In this document: positions 11,431 through 24,100 of the stretch, piece by piece
How positions within the stretch are numbered: the stretch's first letter is position 1
How the letters are laid out: every line of letters starts with the position of its first letter
Position numbers and translations under genes: made by a program
Assembly: GCA_963931865.1 (NCBI GenBank)
Contig: OZ007516.1
Location: 7,985,630-8,049,629 of the forward strand
Reading direction: 5' to 3'
DNA length: 64,000 nucleotides
Source: Axinella damicornis
Lineage: Eukaryota; Porifera; Demospongiae; Axinellida; Axinellidae
The notes under the pieces: model-generated
The model's input: the letters and a program-made list of their open reading frames with translations, nothing else
Databases searched by the model: none
What the model was told of the DNA's origin: nothing

Positions 11431-12139
11431 CCCCCACCACCGCCCAGCCCTACACACCACACTCCTCGTTCACACATCAGGCGGTACAGACCCGAAATGC
11501 AAAGTCTGGAGGTAGCAGCAGAACCAGTTGGCGACAGAGTTCGAGGCCCTCAAATGAAGATAAACCTAGTAAATCTAGCCGCCAACTGAAGGCCATTTTA
11601 TACCACATGATGTTCTTTGTCACACCAAAAGGAGCGCAGCAGCAAGGTTTGTCTGCTGCAGAACCGTTTGGAGTGTGACCCACACGCAGATTCTGAGATT
11701 GCTCGATCGAGCATCGATCTGCCAAGCTCCAAATTTGGCGCCAATTTTTCGCGCGGACTCGCGGGAAAAGACTGGCCGTTCATGCGCGCATGCGCTACGT
11801 ATTATCTTGAACCGTCCTGTGGACTTCGATTGGTTCATGGTGATGGCAGCCGGTTCTGTACTCCGCAAGCAGCCATCTTTTCTTACTGAGGAAGAAGGAA
11901 GCGGCTCTGAGGAAGGTACAGGCAGCTGGGCAACCCCTGGACTAGACATACACAGCAGAAATTAAGGCTGGCCATAACCTTTTTAGGCCCATGCTGCGGC
12001 AATCTTCACCGCCTATGATGAAATAATTAGCAGCCTCCTTCATCCCTAACTCCGTCTCTCACCCTCACTCCCTCGCCCTCTCACTCCTCATCCCTTTCCC
12101 TCCCTCCCTTCCTCTCCCTCCCCTACCCCTCACCAGGAA
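11431..12139. other. Stretch with no recognisable gene
   Basis: Several overlapping open frames (11,598-11,965) exist on both strands, but none shows a domain or splice context. 12,050-12,130 is CT-rich simple sequence. Confidence 0.4.
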
Positions 12140-14282
12140 CACATGAGCCGCCGAAGGCGGCGAAGGAGCGTCGAACTAGTGTTTGTAGTCCCTCACACCT
12201 TATGGTCATACTTTATATGGAAGACCTTTGCGGTACTGCGTAAGTGGCTGCTAATAATTAATTTTACGGGTGGTACGCATAGCCGGAACAATCATGCATC
12301 TAAACATTTCTACTGCGTTGCACTGCAAGTTAGCCAAGGACGACCTGCCTCAGTGGAACAGGGCGCGAGTGTGGAGGGCAGTATTGGTTCTACGCGAAAG
12401 CGAAGGAACCGTGCAGAATGCTCCTTTCCAGACGTGTGCTTCTGAAGAAGGTTGCAGAAACCAAGTAGCAGGTAGCAGTAAGACACAGCTTATCACTCTT
12501 GCTCCACTTATTCCACATGGTTTGTCGTTGAGGGTATTGCGTAAACTGGATCGCTTCCTTCTTGTTCACTTGCTGTTTCACGGAAGCTTCAAAGGTGGAC
12601 ATAGCTACCTATAGCTAGCTAACAAGTAGCGTAGTTCATTCTTAGAAACGCAGCGCCGTCGTCCTAGCCAGCTAGCTCTAGTATCTATGGCTGCACAAAG
12701 GCCAATTTGCCTTTCACGCCTACTTAGCTCAGATCCTTACAACTGCATTACGTAATGGCCTCTTGCCGTATAAGGTAAAATTTTGGAGGTGCGAAGGACT
12801 ACTACTTGTCCTGGGGCGGGCATGCACAGGCCCGTAGGAAGCAATGTTAGTTTGGTCAGGCAGAGAGTGCTTTGCATATTTGAGCGATGAAATCGTGGCG
12901 GCGCAATGGCATGGCGCGCGCAGCTCACGACGGTTAAGGCAGTCCCCAGTAACAAGAAAGCGGAAGTAGCGGCGTGCCCCGCACGCCGCAGTTATAATTC
13001 AATTATGTCAAGAACTAATCTGGTTTACGTACCGCATCCTACTTGTGCTATGTAAACGTTGAAACTCGGCCATCAAGACCCGATGTTTTTGTGCGTCGTG
13101 GAGCTCTCTGAAGTTGACAACAGTACAGGTAAGCTACGTGTGTAAGGACACGTTCCCATCTTTCAGTCTTCTAGGCGTTGACGTCTCTTGTGCATCTGAA
13201 AGGTTCGTGTTACTGTCTCACCTGTGGCCCCGCGAGACTACCTGTGTGTATGCCTGGATCGATCTGGATGTGGAGTCCCAAACCGGAGAGGGAAGCTTGA
13301 ATGAAGATGCACAGTTGGAAAAATAGTTATATGATGCTATAAAGCGCTAGCTATGTAATGTTAGCTGGATTATTGGTTGGCCGCACTCACGTGAGGATAT
13401 TTTAATGAAATTCATCAATCGCGACCGCACAATTAGTGCTCACCAGCCGCATGGCTAGCTAGAGAATGATGGTGCCGAACGCCTCGCTGTTTACGGAAAG
13501 TCAGATGGCAAGCCTGGCGGCCATGACTCGGAGAGAGTACCGCAGATTAGTTATACTAACGTGTTGTGCCTAGGGACAGAGACCACTGTTGCTGTAACTC
13601 GAGAGGTGAGCTCTGATAGTGGAGAGGACCCGTGTTTTGGGTCGTAAAAACACCTATAATTGCTTGTAGGAGTTCTATGTTGTGGCTGGGGCGGTGTCCC
13701 TACCCAGATTCAGGTAGCTCACATGAATAGCTTTCGATCAATGTCCGTTATCAGGGGGAAGAAGGGCGTTTGACTTTCCGTAAGTAGCAAAATAGTCGTT
13801 AAGGCGTTCGTGTTTGTGGCAATGTTTACGTGTGGGTGGTTCGGTTTCCATGGAAACCAATTATTGGAAAACAATCAACATCCTGTTTACATTTGACTAA
13901 GCACAGTTTCATTTGGTATAATCAACAAATATTATAGCAATGCATGCTCAAAAGTACAGAGGTAAAGCAAAAAGTTGTGCCAAAATCAAATTTGGGCCAG
14001 CCTTAACCATCCTGAGAGCGCGCCAACGTTGAAGTGTAGCAATCGCGCGAAGCGCGTCACATAGGGGGGTCTGGGGGCCCTCCCCCAGGAAAATTTTGGA
14101 TTTTAGATCTTCTGAGATCGTTTCTGGTGCAATCTTGGGATGAAACTGCAAGATATTCAACAACCGTTGCTAGCGAGACTGAACATATTATTGGTCCGGC
14201 GGCCGCCGCACCTGCCGCACCTACTCCTACGGCCCTGATGCAGAGTTCGACGCTCCTTCGCCGCCTTCGGCGGCTCATGTGC
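12140..14282. mobile_element. Possible 2.1-kb element bounded by 37-bp inverted repeats
   Basis: ACATGAGCCGCCGAAGGCGG at 12,140 and its complement ending at 14,282 form exact inverted repeats of about 37 bp. Each contains its own small palindrome GCCGCCGAAGGCGGC. No transposase is visible between them, and at least one unrelated repeat (14,040-14,240) lies inside. They could be the ends of one non-autonomous element or two separate copies of a short repeat in opposite orientation. Confidence 0.5.
14040..14240 (-). mobile_element. Partial element of the CAGGGCCGTAG family
   Basis: Read on the minus strand it starts CAGGGCCGTAGGAG. It later contains the words TTTTCCTGGGGGAGG and CACCAGAAACGATCTCAGAAG, closely matching the interior of the complete element at 48,185-48,805. 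The opposite end is not resolved. Confidence 0.65.
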
Positions 14283-14302
14283 TCTTGCCCTCACAGATTT
14301 GG

Positions 14303-14875
14303 GCTCATTTTGCCTACTCCCATTTCGGCTACTAAAGATCAATGTGTGTCATTTCGCCTACTCCAAAAAGGTTAGTATGACAAGATACACCTGAATGATA
14401 TTCATCTACATGTAGTGTAAGATAGTGTAGTTCAGGTAGAGTGTAGGTATTGGTTGGATACTCTCTCCAGCCTTGCGTTTGAGCATAGCTGTGATTTTCT
14501 GTTCTTCTAGTTCCACTGAGTGTCCCTTGTAGAAATCATGTCATTGTCGAGCGTTGTCAACCCTCCGCTACACCTATGGCGGTTTGCACACCTCCAGAAC
14601 ATTGTTTCATCACAGCCTCTTCGGTTGATCTTGTATTTGTACCCTTTGTATATTAACGAACGTGCACCTCTAGTGAACTCCATGTTTCCAGATAGGTACT
14701 CCTTGCTCATTCTCTTTGAAAACTGATCTTACTGACCTTTGGGACCTCAAAGTTTTCTCTTGGTACAGGATGGGTAGCCCCATACATGCTTGATTTTTGA
14801 GTAGGCGAAATCACACACACTGATTTTTAGTAGGCGAAATGAGAGTAGGCAAAATGAGACTAGGCAAAATGAGAC
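14303..14875. mobile_element. 573-bp inverted-repeat element carrying a FLYWCH remnant
   Basis: Inverted repeats of about 65 bp contain TTTCGCCTACT and GTGTGTSATTTCGCCTACTC on the left, with the complement (GAGTAGGCGAAAT) on the right. The right end repeats the GAGACTAGGCAAAAT word. Between them lies a minus-strand FLYWCH-type zinc-finger frame (14,507-14,710). FLYWCH domains are common in Mutator-like transposases, so the element is probably a deletion derivative of such a transposon. No clean target duplication was found. Confidence 0.7.
14507..14710 (-). pseudogene. FLYWCH-type zinc-finger fragment
   Basis: The 67-residue frame contains RSLIYKGYKYKINRRG followed by FWRCANRHRCSGGLTT. This matches the FLYWCH zinc-finger core: an aromatic beta strand, then the WRC...C pair. 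The frame stops soon after (TQWN-stop), before the usual His pair can be confirmed. FLYWCH domains bind DNA and often sit at the N-terminus of MULE transposases and their domesticated derivatives. The flanking inverted repeats and the absence of a catalytic domain point to a transposon relic rather than a host transcription factor. Confidence 0.75.
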
Positions 14876-14882
14876 TAGCCCC

Positions 14883-16114
14883 CCTCACTTCCTCATGTGC
14901 GTGTGTATGTGCGTGCATGCGTGTGCACTGTTGTATTGAGATGCATTCACAGTACACTCTCCCCTCCCTTCTCCACATACTCCCGCCCTCTCCCCCTCTC
15001 CACAGGCTGCATGACCCAGGAGCAGTTAGAGCACCATGCAGGATTTGGTGAAGGACCTGACAAGGAACACCTGTGAGGCCCACCACCTGAAGAGCAGAAG
15101 TAAGATCTTCAGGTGCAGACACAGAGACTAATCAGGGGGAACTCTTGGGGGAGGGGCAACCTAGTAGTAATCTTGTCACTGGTACTGGCAGTACTAAGTA
15201 GGACCCATGACTCCCTCACCTGTAGAACTGCACCTGCTTTTTCTCACAAGCAATTGTTGTACTGTTTTGTCTTATACTGTAGAACTCTGACTCTGCCTAA
15301 GTGTGGGATTTGTGTGCGTGTGTGTGCACTGTCATATGAAGGTGCGTTCACAGTCCAAGTTGTTTGTAAGGGGAGGGGAGGGGGAGGTGTGTGGAGTGGG
15401 TGATTGTGATGCTCTCTTGCATACTATACTGTACTGTACTGCTCAGAGAGCAGTTCCTCTTTCTCCATGCAGAGCTCAGACCTCTCTAGTGCTGGCCACC
15501 ATGGTGCCTCATCTCGCATAAACTCCCCTCCCTCCTTCACTCCACTGGGATGCTGTAGAGGAATGCACCAGGTCATTCCTACTCTCCAAGGTACGTCTAC
15601 TAGGTATTAGTGCACACCCAATGTGGGTACACCTCCTGCATTGAAAGTGGCCACTCGTGCATCTGTTTCTCACCCTGTCTGATGTACTTTGTAAATGTGA
15701 TGAAAGGCGTACCCTACTTCAAATCCTGTCATCACACTTTCTGCTTATAATTGATGTCACTTCTGGTGAGGTCCTACCATCCTAGGACTTCATTGATGGG
15801 CTGGGCCATTCCTGTATCTTGTTGTTTTAGCAGCGTGATTGAATATTTATTATTATTATATTCTGTAGAATCATACTGCAATCCTATTGGTCACTGTAGT
15901 GCTTATTCCCATGGAATAATTCACAATATTCCACGGCTGAACATGACTTTTACAAGACGACAACAATGAAGTGTGTTGTCTGAAAACAAACTTGACATGT
16001 GGACATGTAATTACCTACTGTAGCTAGGTAAGTAAACAGTAATTGCACAATAATCGCTGCATAGATAGCTACTATAATTATGTATTTATTGCTGAAGTTC
16101 TGAATATAATAAAA
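14883..16114. other. Gene-poor stretch with one possible exon (15,473-15,590, +)
   Basis: TCCATGCAG at 15,464-15,472 is a fair acceptor and CCAAG|GTACGT at 15,590 a fair donor. The 118 bp between them is open in one frame. A shorter acceptor-like segment at 15,009-15,101 ends at AGAA|GTAAGATC but is stopped in all frames from its own acceptor. No homology is recognised, so this is a weak exon candidate only. Confidence 0.2.
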
Positions 16115-16260
16115 CAATTATTGCACGCTTCTGTGTTGGATATCAGATTTATTACTACCCTTGGAATGCAATATTCCACTCGGCCTTCGGCCTCGGGGAA
16201 TATTGCATTCCTCGGGTAGTAATAAATCTTGATATCCAACACAGTAGTGTGCAATAATTG
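16115..16260. mobile_element. 146-bp near-perfect hairpin element
   Basis: The left arm (CAATTATTGCAC...GTGTTGGATATCAG...) and right arm are complementary over about 65 bp each. The tip is CGGCCTTCGGCC. Such fold-back elements are typically MITEs. The GCCTTCGGC tip recalls CGGCTTCGCC and GCCTTCGGC at the tips of the hairpins at 29,338 and 39,221, although the arms are unrelated. Confidence 0.8.
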
Positions 16261-16479
16261 TTTAGTGTGGTTAGAGTCATGAATGTACTTAGGATGCCTG
16301 TGTGCAGTTGCAATGTGGATAAATTGTGCCGTGTTATCTGATCTAAAACACTCCTGGTAGGGGGAAATTTGTGCCGCGTAATTACTCCTGGTAGGGGAAA
16401 AATTGTGGTGAAGGAAAGTGAGGAAGGGACAAAGGGGGTGAGGGAGTGAGAATGTTGCAAAAGGGATAATAGTTGTCCC

Positions 16480-16860
16480 TCTGCCTTACCCTCACTCTCT
16501 CCCCCCTCACTCCCTCTCCTACCCTCTCTCCTCACTCCCTCTCCCTTACCTCTCACTCCTGCCTCTCTTACCCTCACCCTCACCCCTCACCCCTCACTCC
16601 CTCTCCTTCTCCTTCCCTCACCCCTTGCTCCCTCTCCTCCCTCACTCCTCATCCCTCTCCCTTACTCCCTCTCTCACCCTCACTCCCTCTCCCTCCCTCA
16701 CCTCTCACCCCTTACTCATCACCTCTCCTCCCCCACTCCTTGCTCCCTCTCCCCCTCACTCCTCATTCCCTCTCCCTCACTCCTCACTCCCTCATCCCCT
16801 GATACCCATATCTCCACTCCCTCCCCTCCCACCACACAATCACACACCCTTAACTTCCCC
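16480..16860. repeat. CT-rich low-complexity array
   Basis: Irregular CTCCCTCTCC / CACCCCTCA repeats, open in several frames. They lead directly into copy B of the 145-bp dispersed repeat. Confidence 0.8.
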
Positions 16861-16884
16861 CTCCTGATGCTCCACCCCTCCCGA

Positions 16885-17030
16885 TGCCCTCCCAATGCTC
16901 CACCCTCCCAATGCTATAAGTGTGAGGGGGTCAGAGAAGTGAACGATGTGCATGAGCCCCCCCTGTTCTGACTGGGAATGTACCTCCACAGCCAGCAGCA
17001 GGCAAACTCTGTTTCCAATGAATCACGACC
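16885..17030. repeat. Dispersed 145-bp repeat, copy B
   Basis: It matches 11,285-11,430 from the CTCCACCCTCCCAATGC word to CTCTGTTTCCAA, with about five substitutions. The sequences diverge immediately beyond. Confidence 0.85.
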
Positions 17031-18096
17031 TCCTTCCCATGCCAGGCCAGAACTACAGCCACAATGATAACGAGGAGAGAGTCCTGATGCCATAGATACT
17101 GTCCCCCGAGGACACCACGAACTTCCCCCCAGGGACACCACCATGGGCCACAAATCTACAACGGAGCACGTGTGAGTGAGTGTGTGTGGTGAGTGTCTTA
17201 TGTGTATGTGTTGGGAGAAGGGATTACATGTGTGTGTATTGGGGGAGAGAGGGGGATATTGAATCAACAGACAATTATATAGGAGGCTGGAATCCCCCAC
17301 CTCCTCATGTGGATACACATGTGGATACACATGTGGATACACATATATACGCTATTCAGATACACATGCATACGCTATTCTATGCTGGAGTCTTATGAGA
17401 GTAACTGCTGTCATCTTGCCAGATATAACTTGCAAATATGTACCAAAGAAAATACTTGCTTGGGTAGCAGTGTTTTCCTATAAGGTGACAGGATGGGAGT
17501 CAGAAGCATGACCCACATCAAAGGACTTAAGTGCATTCCGATGACCACATCAGGGGTAATTAGACCAGGAAATGAGGAGGGAGCATCGCGGTACCCTCTT
17601 TTGGGGGATCACTGATGGGTTGCGTCTAATCAGGATAGCTGCAGATGGACTGTTGACTTTAACTGTATACTGACATGCTTTTGACTTGAAAGGTTCCCCT
17701 CGCTGCATCAATGTCAGTGCAGAGGCGTGGCTTTGTGATTGTTGAATAACAGCTTCCGGCTTGGTATATATACTTTATGTTGGTGTTTGGGGATCTCCAT
17801 CTTTGTACATGCGATTGACACTGCTCTGTTCAAAGTTTGTGAACAAGAAATTTTGATGAAGAGCTGGCAAGAATGTTCCACAAGTAATGTACTACTTGGG
17901 ACAGATTGATTGAATGTTGACCCCTTTTAAGGGCTTCGGCACCGTTAATAGTTCTGATACACTCATGGAAGCTGGTTGTCCATCTCCCCCAAAATCGGTG
18001 CATGACTGTGCATTGACTAACTTGCATAGTACGTATACTGTAATTATTCGTCTATGTCCTGTAACGTTACTTTGGTATTGAGAGCCATCTGGTCAT
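17031..18096. other. Stretch with no recognisable gene; 12-bp tandem at about 17,306
   Basis: Three exact copies of CATGTGGATACA lie at about 17,306-17,341. The rest is unassigned. Confidence 0.4.
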
Positions 18097-18332
18097 CAAT
18101 TGAACCCCTGAGAACCAGAGTGGCCTAACCTAAAATCAAGTACCGGAAATTGCATGAATTGCACAAAAATGGAGTAAAAAAAATATTCAATGGGTACGAG
18201 CATATGACCAAAATTTTGAAATACTTGAAATTTCAGCAGCTCCTGAAACACATTTTAACAGTATTCTCAAGTTTAGGGAGGCTAGTTCAATGTTTGTGGG
18301 TTAGACCATTCTGGTTCTCAGGGGTTCAATTG
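18097..18332. mobile_element. 236-bp MITE, CAATTGAA family copy 1
   Basis: Terminal inverted repeats of about 36 bp read CAATTGAACCCCTGAGAACC on the left with the complement at the right. The interior includes CTGAAACACATTTTAACAG, a word echoed in reverse in the copy at 20,660-20,877. Because the end itself is palindromic (CAATTG), the target duplication cannot be separated. Confidence 0.75.
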
Positions 18333-20187
18333 TGTTTGGACCTGTTCATGTGTCTTCCACACAGGGGATGCCTGTGAGTGTTCTAACAACTTGTTCACCT
18401 GTGGCTTCTTGTTGCTATGTACGGCAAGTGGGTGTCCAACTTCTATCATGGAAAAGATCCATCAGCTCTGCTGCTCAACCTTTGCAGCATTAACTTTGAT
18501 CGCAAACTCTGACCGCTTTTGGACATGCACTGATCAACTTTTAATTTCTCTCTTTCTGTTTTTCTTCTTGAGACTTGCACACGTGCGAATTATAAGACGG
18601 GTACAATATTATCTTGTCTTTGTCTTTGCAAAAGTATTGCTATATTTGCTTGTCGGACCTGTGTTATAATATTGTGCAGTTCACAGATTAGGGGCAGTAA
18701 GGGAACCAAAGGAACCGTAAAAGACACATGCAGTCTGTAAGAGAATATCCGCCTTCATACTTGGACATGACGTTAAGGTTACATAATCCCAACAATAACT
18801 GCAAAATCCCAACAATAACAACATGTTTTATACCTGAAGTGAAGCTCCAGCATTGTGGCAAGATTCCCCTGCATGAGTCGACCTACACTCACAGAAAATA
18901 AAGAACAGTCTACAAACTTTAACTATAGCTGCAATTACGGGCATCGGTGAGCTGCTGATCGGTCAATTAAGTTATAACCATAAGGTATTCATCTTACCAA
19001 TGCTTCTTGTGTATAACCAGTATACCCCTTAGGCTAGCTCCACTGAGAAATATAAATAACTGCAGTGTGGTTTTATCTTGTGAGTTATAGCACACGGTTT
19101 CAGATCATGCTTGGTTTTGGCCTGATTCATGTGCGTACTACCTAGAATTATCCTGTAGGAATATGCCTTGTACCAATTCAGTATAGTTACCTCGTGCAGT
19201 TCATGTCCCATCTGAATAATAATTTGAATGTATACGTACTCCTATAGCTCATGCATTCTAGCTGGTATGGGTATTGGTCACATCCGAGCGTATGAAGTAT
19301 TTAAACTTGAAGGCAGTGCATGGTTTTAATTTTTGCAGTGTAACATGCAGTAGCAGGTTCATCTTGACAGGTTAGTGAAGTGGTTAGTTCACTGGCAATT
19401 TCTGATTTGTCATGCGCACTGGACTATATATATACTACAAGGTACAATCCAATCAATATTAACCACGTTGTGTGCTCTGCTGCTCATATGGATTCCTATT
19501 GCATAGAACCACATGCAAAAGAATAAGTCAGAGATGTCTGCACCATTCCTGCACTGGTAGTCCTGGGTGAGAATCTGGCTGACATCCACCTTTGACCTCC
19601 AATTGCTGGGTTTGTGGGTGGTCATGAATGTCATTAAATAGTATTGCCTCTATATATGCTAGCCCCCATCAAGTCTGACCCCTGAGGATCAAGGATGCTG
19701 TGGGAGAGGACTATTGATGGTGGTGTGCGCTGAATGGATGAAAATGTGTTCTTTTGGGGGTGCTGTTTTCATAGCAAGCCCTCCTTGTTCCCAGGCTCCA
19801 GCAGAAATTGATTGCTTTTGGCAAGTGGTCGAAAGTTGCAGGTGGTATGGCCTGAAAAAGTTAACTACCACTACTTACGTACAGTGTGTTACGCAGTCTA
19901 CTTTGAAGTGAATGTACAATGAACTCCTCTCTCTTCATAATATAGAACTGCAGCACATTAATGTTGTAGTCGAACATGGCTGAAACATTGGACTCATTGT
20001 TTGCAATAATATTGATCATTCTGAACACTTGTGTAGGCCCTGAGGCTCCTTGGTGGGAGCTACTAGGCAATGAAGTTCTGTGCTGGACATATAGCTAGCT
20101 ACAGGCCTGAACACCCTTCCTGCGAATATTCGCAACTAAATAGTTTAGTTCAGTCTTTTATATAGCTAAGGTGATTGTGGACAGTCC
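18333..20187. other. Gene-poor AT-rich stretch
   Basis: Several short open frames lie on both strands, none with a domain or convincing splice context. I see no gene I can support. Confidence 0.35.
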
Positions 20188-20482
20188 CAATGTTGTTTTA
20201 GTTATCTAAAACTGAAATAGTTTAGTTTATGGTTTTAATTAGGTAGAAGTCGCATTGTTTAGTTTAGTTTTAGTTTTAATTACTAAATCTCAAAAGGGTT
20301 AGTAAAGGCTCTTTTAGTTTTAGTAACCACCATTTTTGGGTGATTTTCATATTAGTTTAGTCGTAGTTTTAATTAACAGCCTGAGACAGTCCTCATTTTA
20401 GTTTTAGTTTTAATTACTAAAGTGAAATATGCCATACTAAAATGCATTATAGTTTTAGTTTTAGTTAACTAAAACAACATTG
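20188..20482. mobile_element. 295-bp hAT-like MITE with 8-bp target duplication
   Basis: The element begins CAATGTTGTTTTAGTTA and ends with the complement. GACAGTCC is repeated exactly at both borders (20,180-20,187 and 20,483-20,490). An 8-bp duplication with CA-TTG ends fits the hAT superfamily. The interior is full of TAGTTTTAGTTTTAATTA words and their complements and has no coding capacity. Confidence 0.85.
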
Positions 20483-20659
20483 GACAGTCCTTGGCAATGC
20501 TGGACATGTGTCAGGTGCATGATGGCACTTGCAGTGTCCACTAGCATCACCTACTGAGTGCCTGCCTGAGTGCAACTGCATAGTGCATGCAGCTGTCTTA
20601 CCTCAGTAGGGCTTCGTCAGTACATATATCAAATCAAATGAACACCCGTGACTCATGAT

Positions 20660-20877
20660 CAATTGAAGGGCCGAGAAGCAAAGTGGGCTAACCCACAAAC
20701 AGCAATTTACACCCCCTTGATGTGGGAGTCCTTGCAAAATGTGTTTCAGGCAATTTCCAGCTTTCAGGGAAATATCACAATTTTGTCTGAATGTAGTCAT
20801 TGATTTTTAATGCAGTTTTGAACATTTCACACTGTTCCCCACACTTCATTGTGGGTTGGCCGACTTTGCTTCAATTG
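20660..20877. mobile_element. 218-bp MITE, CAATTGAA family copy 2
   Basis: Inverted ends read CAATTGAAGGGCCGAGAAGC on the left, and CTTCAATTGAAGCAAAG on the complement of the right. The left end aligns with the 18,097 element (CAATTGAA, GAGAA, AGTGG, CTAACC in register). It is more degenerate than that copy. Confidence 0.65.
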
Positions 20878-21110
20878 AAGACTGCTCTTTAGTCTTTACA
20901 AATAAGTACAAAACTGAAGTAGCTAAATGATTTAATCTTGCATTTCTATGCTGAGCATGTAACTACAAAATTATTGTGGAAAATGTGCAGTTTGCTGGCA
21001 AGATATTTAATGACCAACTTCACAGCTAGACAATTAGACTCTAATAACATACAAAGTCAATGTGCTAGCTTATAAGGTAATATACTTTGTGCAGCATTCA
21101 CGAACCATTT

Positions 21111-24100
21111 TCACTTCATATCAAGCAAATCCAGTGGAGACCGAAGTTCCTGAAGATCAACTACAGTACGAGTAATTGTTGGGGTAACCACGGGCTGGCA
21201 TCCTTGGGGTTCATTTGTGTCAATTTGGTGATTGTTTCGAGGTCGTAGTTGACGACCACGCTGGATATACTGCATTCTTGATTTAATTCGACAGAAGATG
21301 TGGTAGCTGACAATCCCTACAAAAGCCAGGAATGCTATGCCAACTGAGGTGTATGCAACGGCAGCCTGGCTTCCACCAGACTGATTCACATGATGGGTAG
21401 CGGCAGCAAGGATACCGAGGTTGAGAATGAAAGACAGCTCAAGAGCATTCAGGTACCAACTTTTGTAGACCATCCCAACCAATCCAAATATTACAGATGT
21501 TCCAAGAGCAGTTGCAGAAATGACAAGAAGGTTGATGCTGTCATCTCCCGTCACATTGAATGCAAAGACAAGGAACAGAGCACAGCGAAGCAGAAGCAGT
21601 AGTCCAGTCCAGTACCGATGCTTTAGCTTGTAGGATGCATGGTAGGAATCCAGGATTGCCTTCACTTTGGGATTCCTGACCCAGGATAAGAAGCAAAGGT
21701 GGGATTTAGGCTGCAACCATTGGCCAACAAGAAGCAGCAGTGTGTACGGAAGGAAGAGGAGTAACAGGAAGAGCACTGCTACCAGGACAAGAGGGACGTA
21801 TTTTGTCATGGGTATATTTGCATCCTGAACCCAAACAATCTCAGTACGGTATGGGTGGTAGAGGATGGTTAGAGAGAGCACAGCAATAATAGTACGCAGG
21901 AGCTTTGCATAAGACAAGAGGAAGAGGGTTGCCAGGACAGGTACAGGGCTGGAGCCAAGGAGCTTCGTAAATATTGTAGATCGATTGCTGATGTAAACCA
22001 GGAATCCCACTATCCCCCAAATGTAGACTGGGAACACATATTCTAGCCATGCTCTGGCATATCCATCCATTCCATCATAGAAGCAAGTCTCAATGCCAAG
22101 GTCAAGGTTTAACCAGGCGATGAAGATGCTAGCTGGATTGATTGAGATTGAGCACTGTGGGAAGAAGATGTGATGGTTTGCTTCAACAATGTTTGCATAG
22201 AAAATCAGTCCATGGAGAGTCCCCTCTGCTACTGTGAGGTGGAGGAGGAAGAGCAAGGTGACTAGGAGGACACCAGCCAGTGCAAATGGAATGAGCAGAG
22301 CCAGGAATGCGTTAGTGCACTTCTTGCACTGGGAGTTACCCAGCACAAGACTCAGCCCTCTCCTGCATTGCCCACACAGTAGACCAGATCGGTTGAAACT
22401 GCACTGATCATCAGGGTGTTTCAGGTTGATATGCTTGTCCTCTCTGATGCAATAATCTAGGGGACAGTAACGGTGATGAATAAAACCCTCGTGAGTTCCA
22501 TTGTTGAGTGCTACGCCCAGCCAGAAACTTCTGATCGCACCACCAGTTCGAAGTATGGATTGAGTGTCTATGTCACAATTGTTTGTGAACTTCCAGAGTC
22601 TGTGGTCACAGATACATTCGCCATTGAAATTAGATTGTTCAAACCCAATGGGACAATTTTCAAAGATGATGTTTACAGTAAGTTGGACTGTACTACCCGA
22701 CCTATTGTTGGGGTAGAGTTCTAGCTGCTTGAAGATTTTTGTTGGTGGGGTAGAGTAGTTTCTGCTGGTACAGCTTCTTTCTGTCTCGTATGTGATGATT
22801 TCAGTCACATTATGATCTTTACCTGAGCGTACATTGACATGTACTTGTGTTGGAATTGCTACGTCTGACTGATCAACTGCAATTACAGACACCTCAATGT
22901 TCTGACCAGGGTATATGCTTTTTGATTGAATTGTAACTGTGCAGTTTTGACCATTTCTGCTACAGAAGCAAAGCTGACTTGGGTCAGATGAAATGGAAGA
23001 GCCACTGCTATTTTGGACAACAGACCTCCTAAAAAAATCCAGTGCACTGCTGTACTTCATTGATGTGAGGTTACACTTGCCCAGCAAACCACCATACAGG
23101 GCGCTTCCTCTAATTCCAGCAAAATTATTCTTAAAGACTAGTGGTGTTGAATCTAGATAAGGAGGTTGTTCTTTTCCCAGAATATAAAGGAAGCATTCTC
23201 TTTTGATGGGCGTATATTGTTGAGGAAGGAACTGGCCTGGTCCAGACGCATCTACAATGTAAAGTGCTCCACCAAACTCAGTTGCCTGGTTGCCTTGAAA
23301 GTGTATGCATGTTGCCAGATGGAGGCTGAAATTTGAGTACTGGTCCAAGTAGAGTGCTCCACCTCGGTCGGCTCTGTTGTTGAGGAAACTGCCAGGTGTA
23401 AAATATGAGATGTCACAGCAGTTTTCATAGTTGATGCAAGGTTGTGATACATTCATGTGATGGCTAGTTTCCAGGTTTACAAAAGTGATATTGCTACTCT
23501 CAGATTGGATTCCACCTCCGTAATTTGCTGAATTATTCACAAAGGAGCTGGTTCCTTCAAAGATAAGGGTAGTAAAGGATGTGTGGATTGCTGCACCTTT
23601 ATTTCCAGCTGTGTTGGCCGAAAAAATACTTTTCCCTGTGAATTCCACTTGGGAGTCACTAGAGTGGATCGCTCCTCCTTCAGAATTTGCTGTATTATTC
23701 ACGAAATAGTTCATCCCATCCACTTTCATTGTGCTGCGGTCAATGTTGAATCCCCCACCACTAAGTGCTGAGTTGTATTTTACTGTTGCCAATCCATTCA
23801 AGTTCATTGTGCTGCGGTCAATGTAGAATCCCCCACCACTAAGTGCGGAGTTGTTTTCTACTGTTGCCAATCCATTCAAGTTCAGTGTGCTGCGTGTTGC
23901 TGCAACACCTCCTCCATGGCTAATGGCAGAATTGGCAATAAAATCATTTTTTCCGGGGAAGATCACGGTGCTGTTGAATGCATAGAACCCTCCACCTGTC
24001 ACTGCTTTGTTAGCAGTAAACGTGTTGTGTCCCGAAAAGTTGAAGCTGCTTCGGAATGCTGAGATTCCTCCACCAGTGTCTCCTGCTGAGTTGTTCTCAT

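Noticed and set aside
21111..23000. Adhesion-type seven-helix GPCR
   Set aside because: Eight or nine helices are predicted by eye, and no GAIN/GPS cleavage motif or class B signatures are seen.
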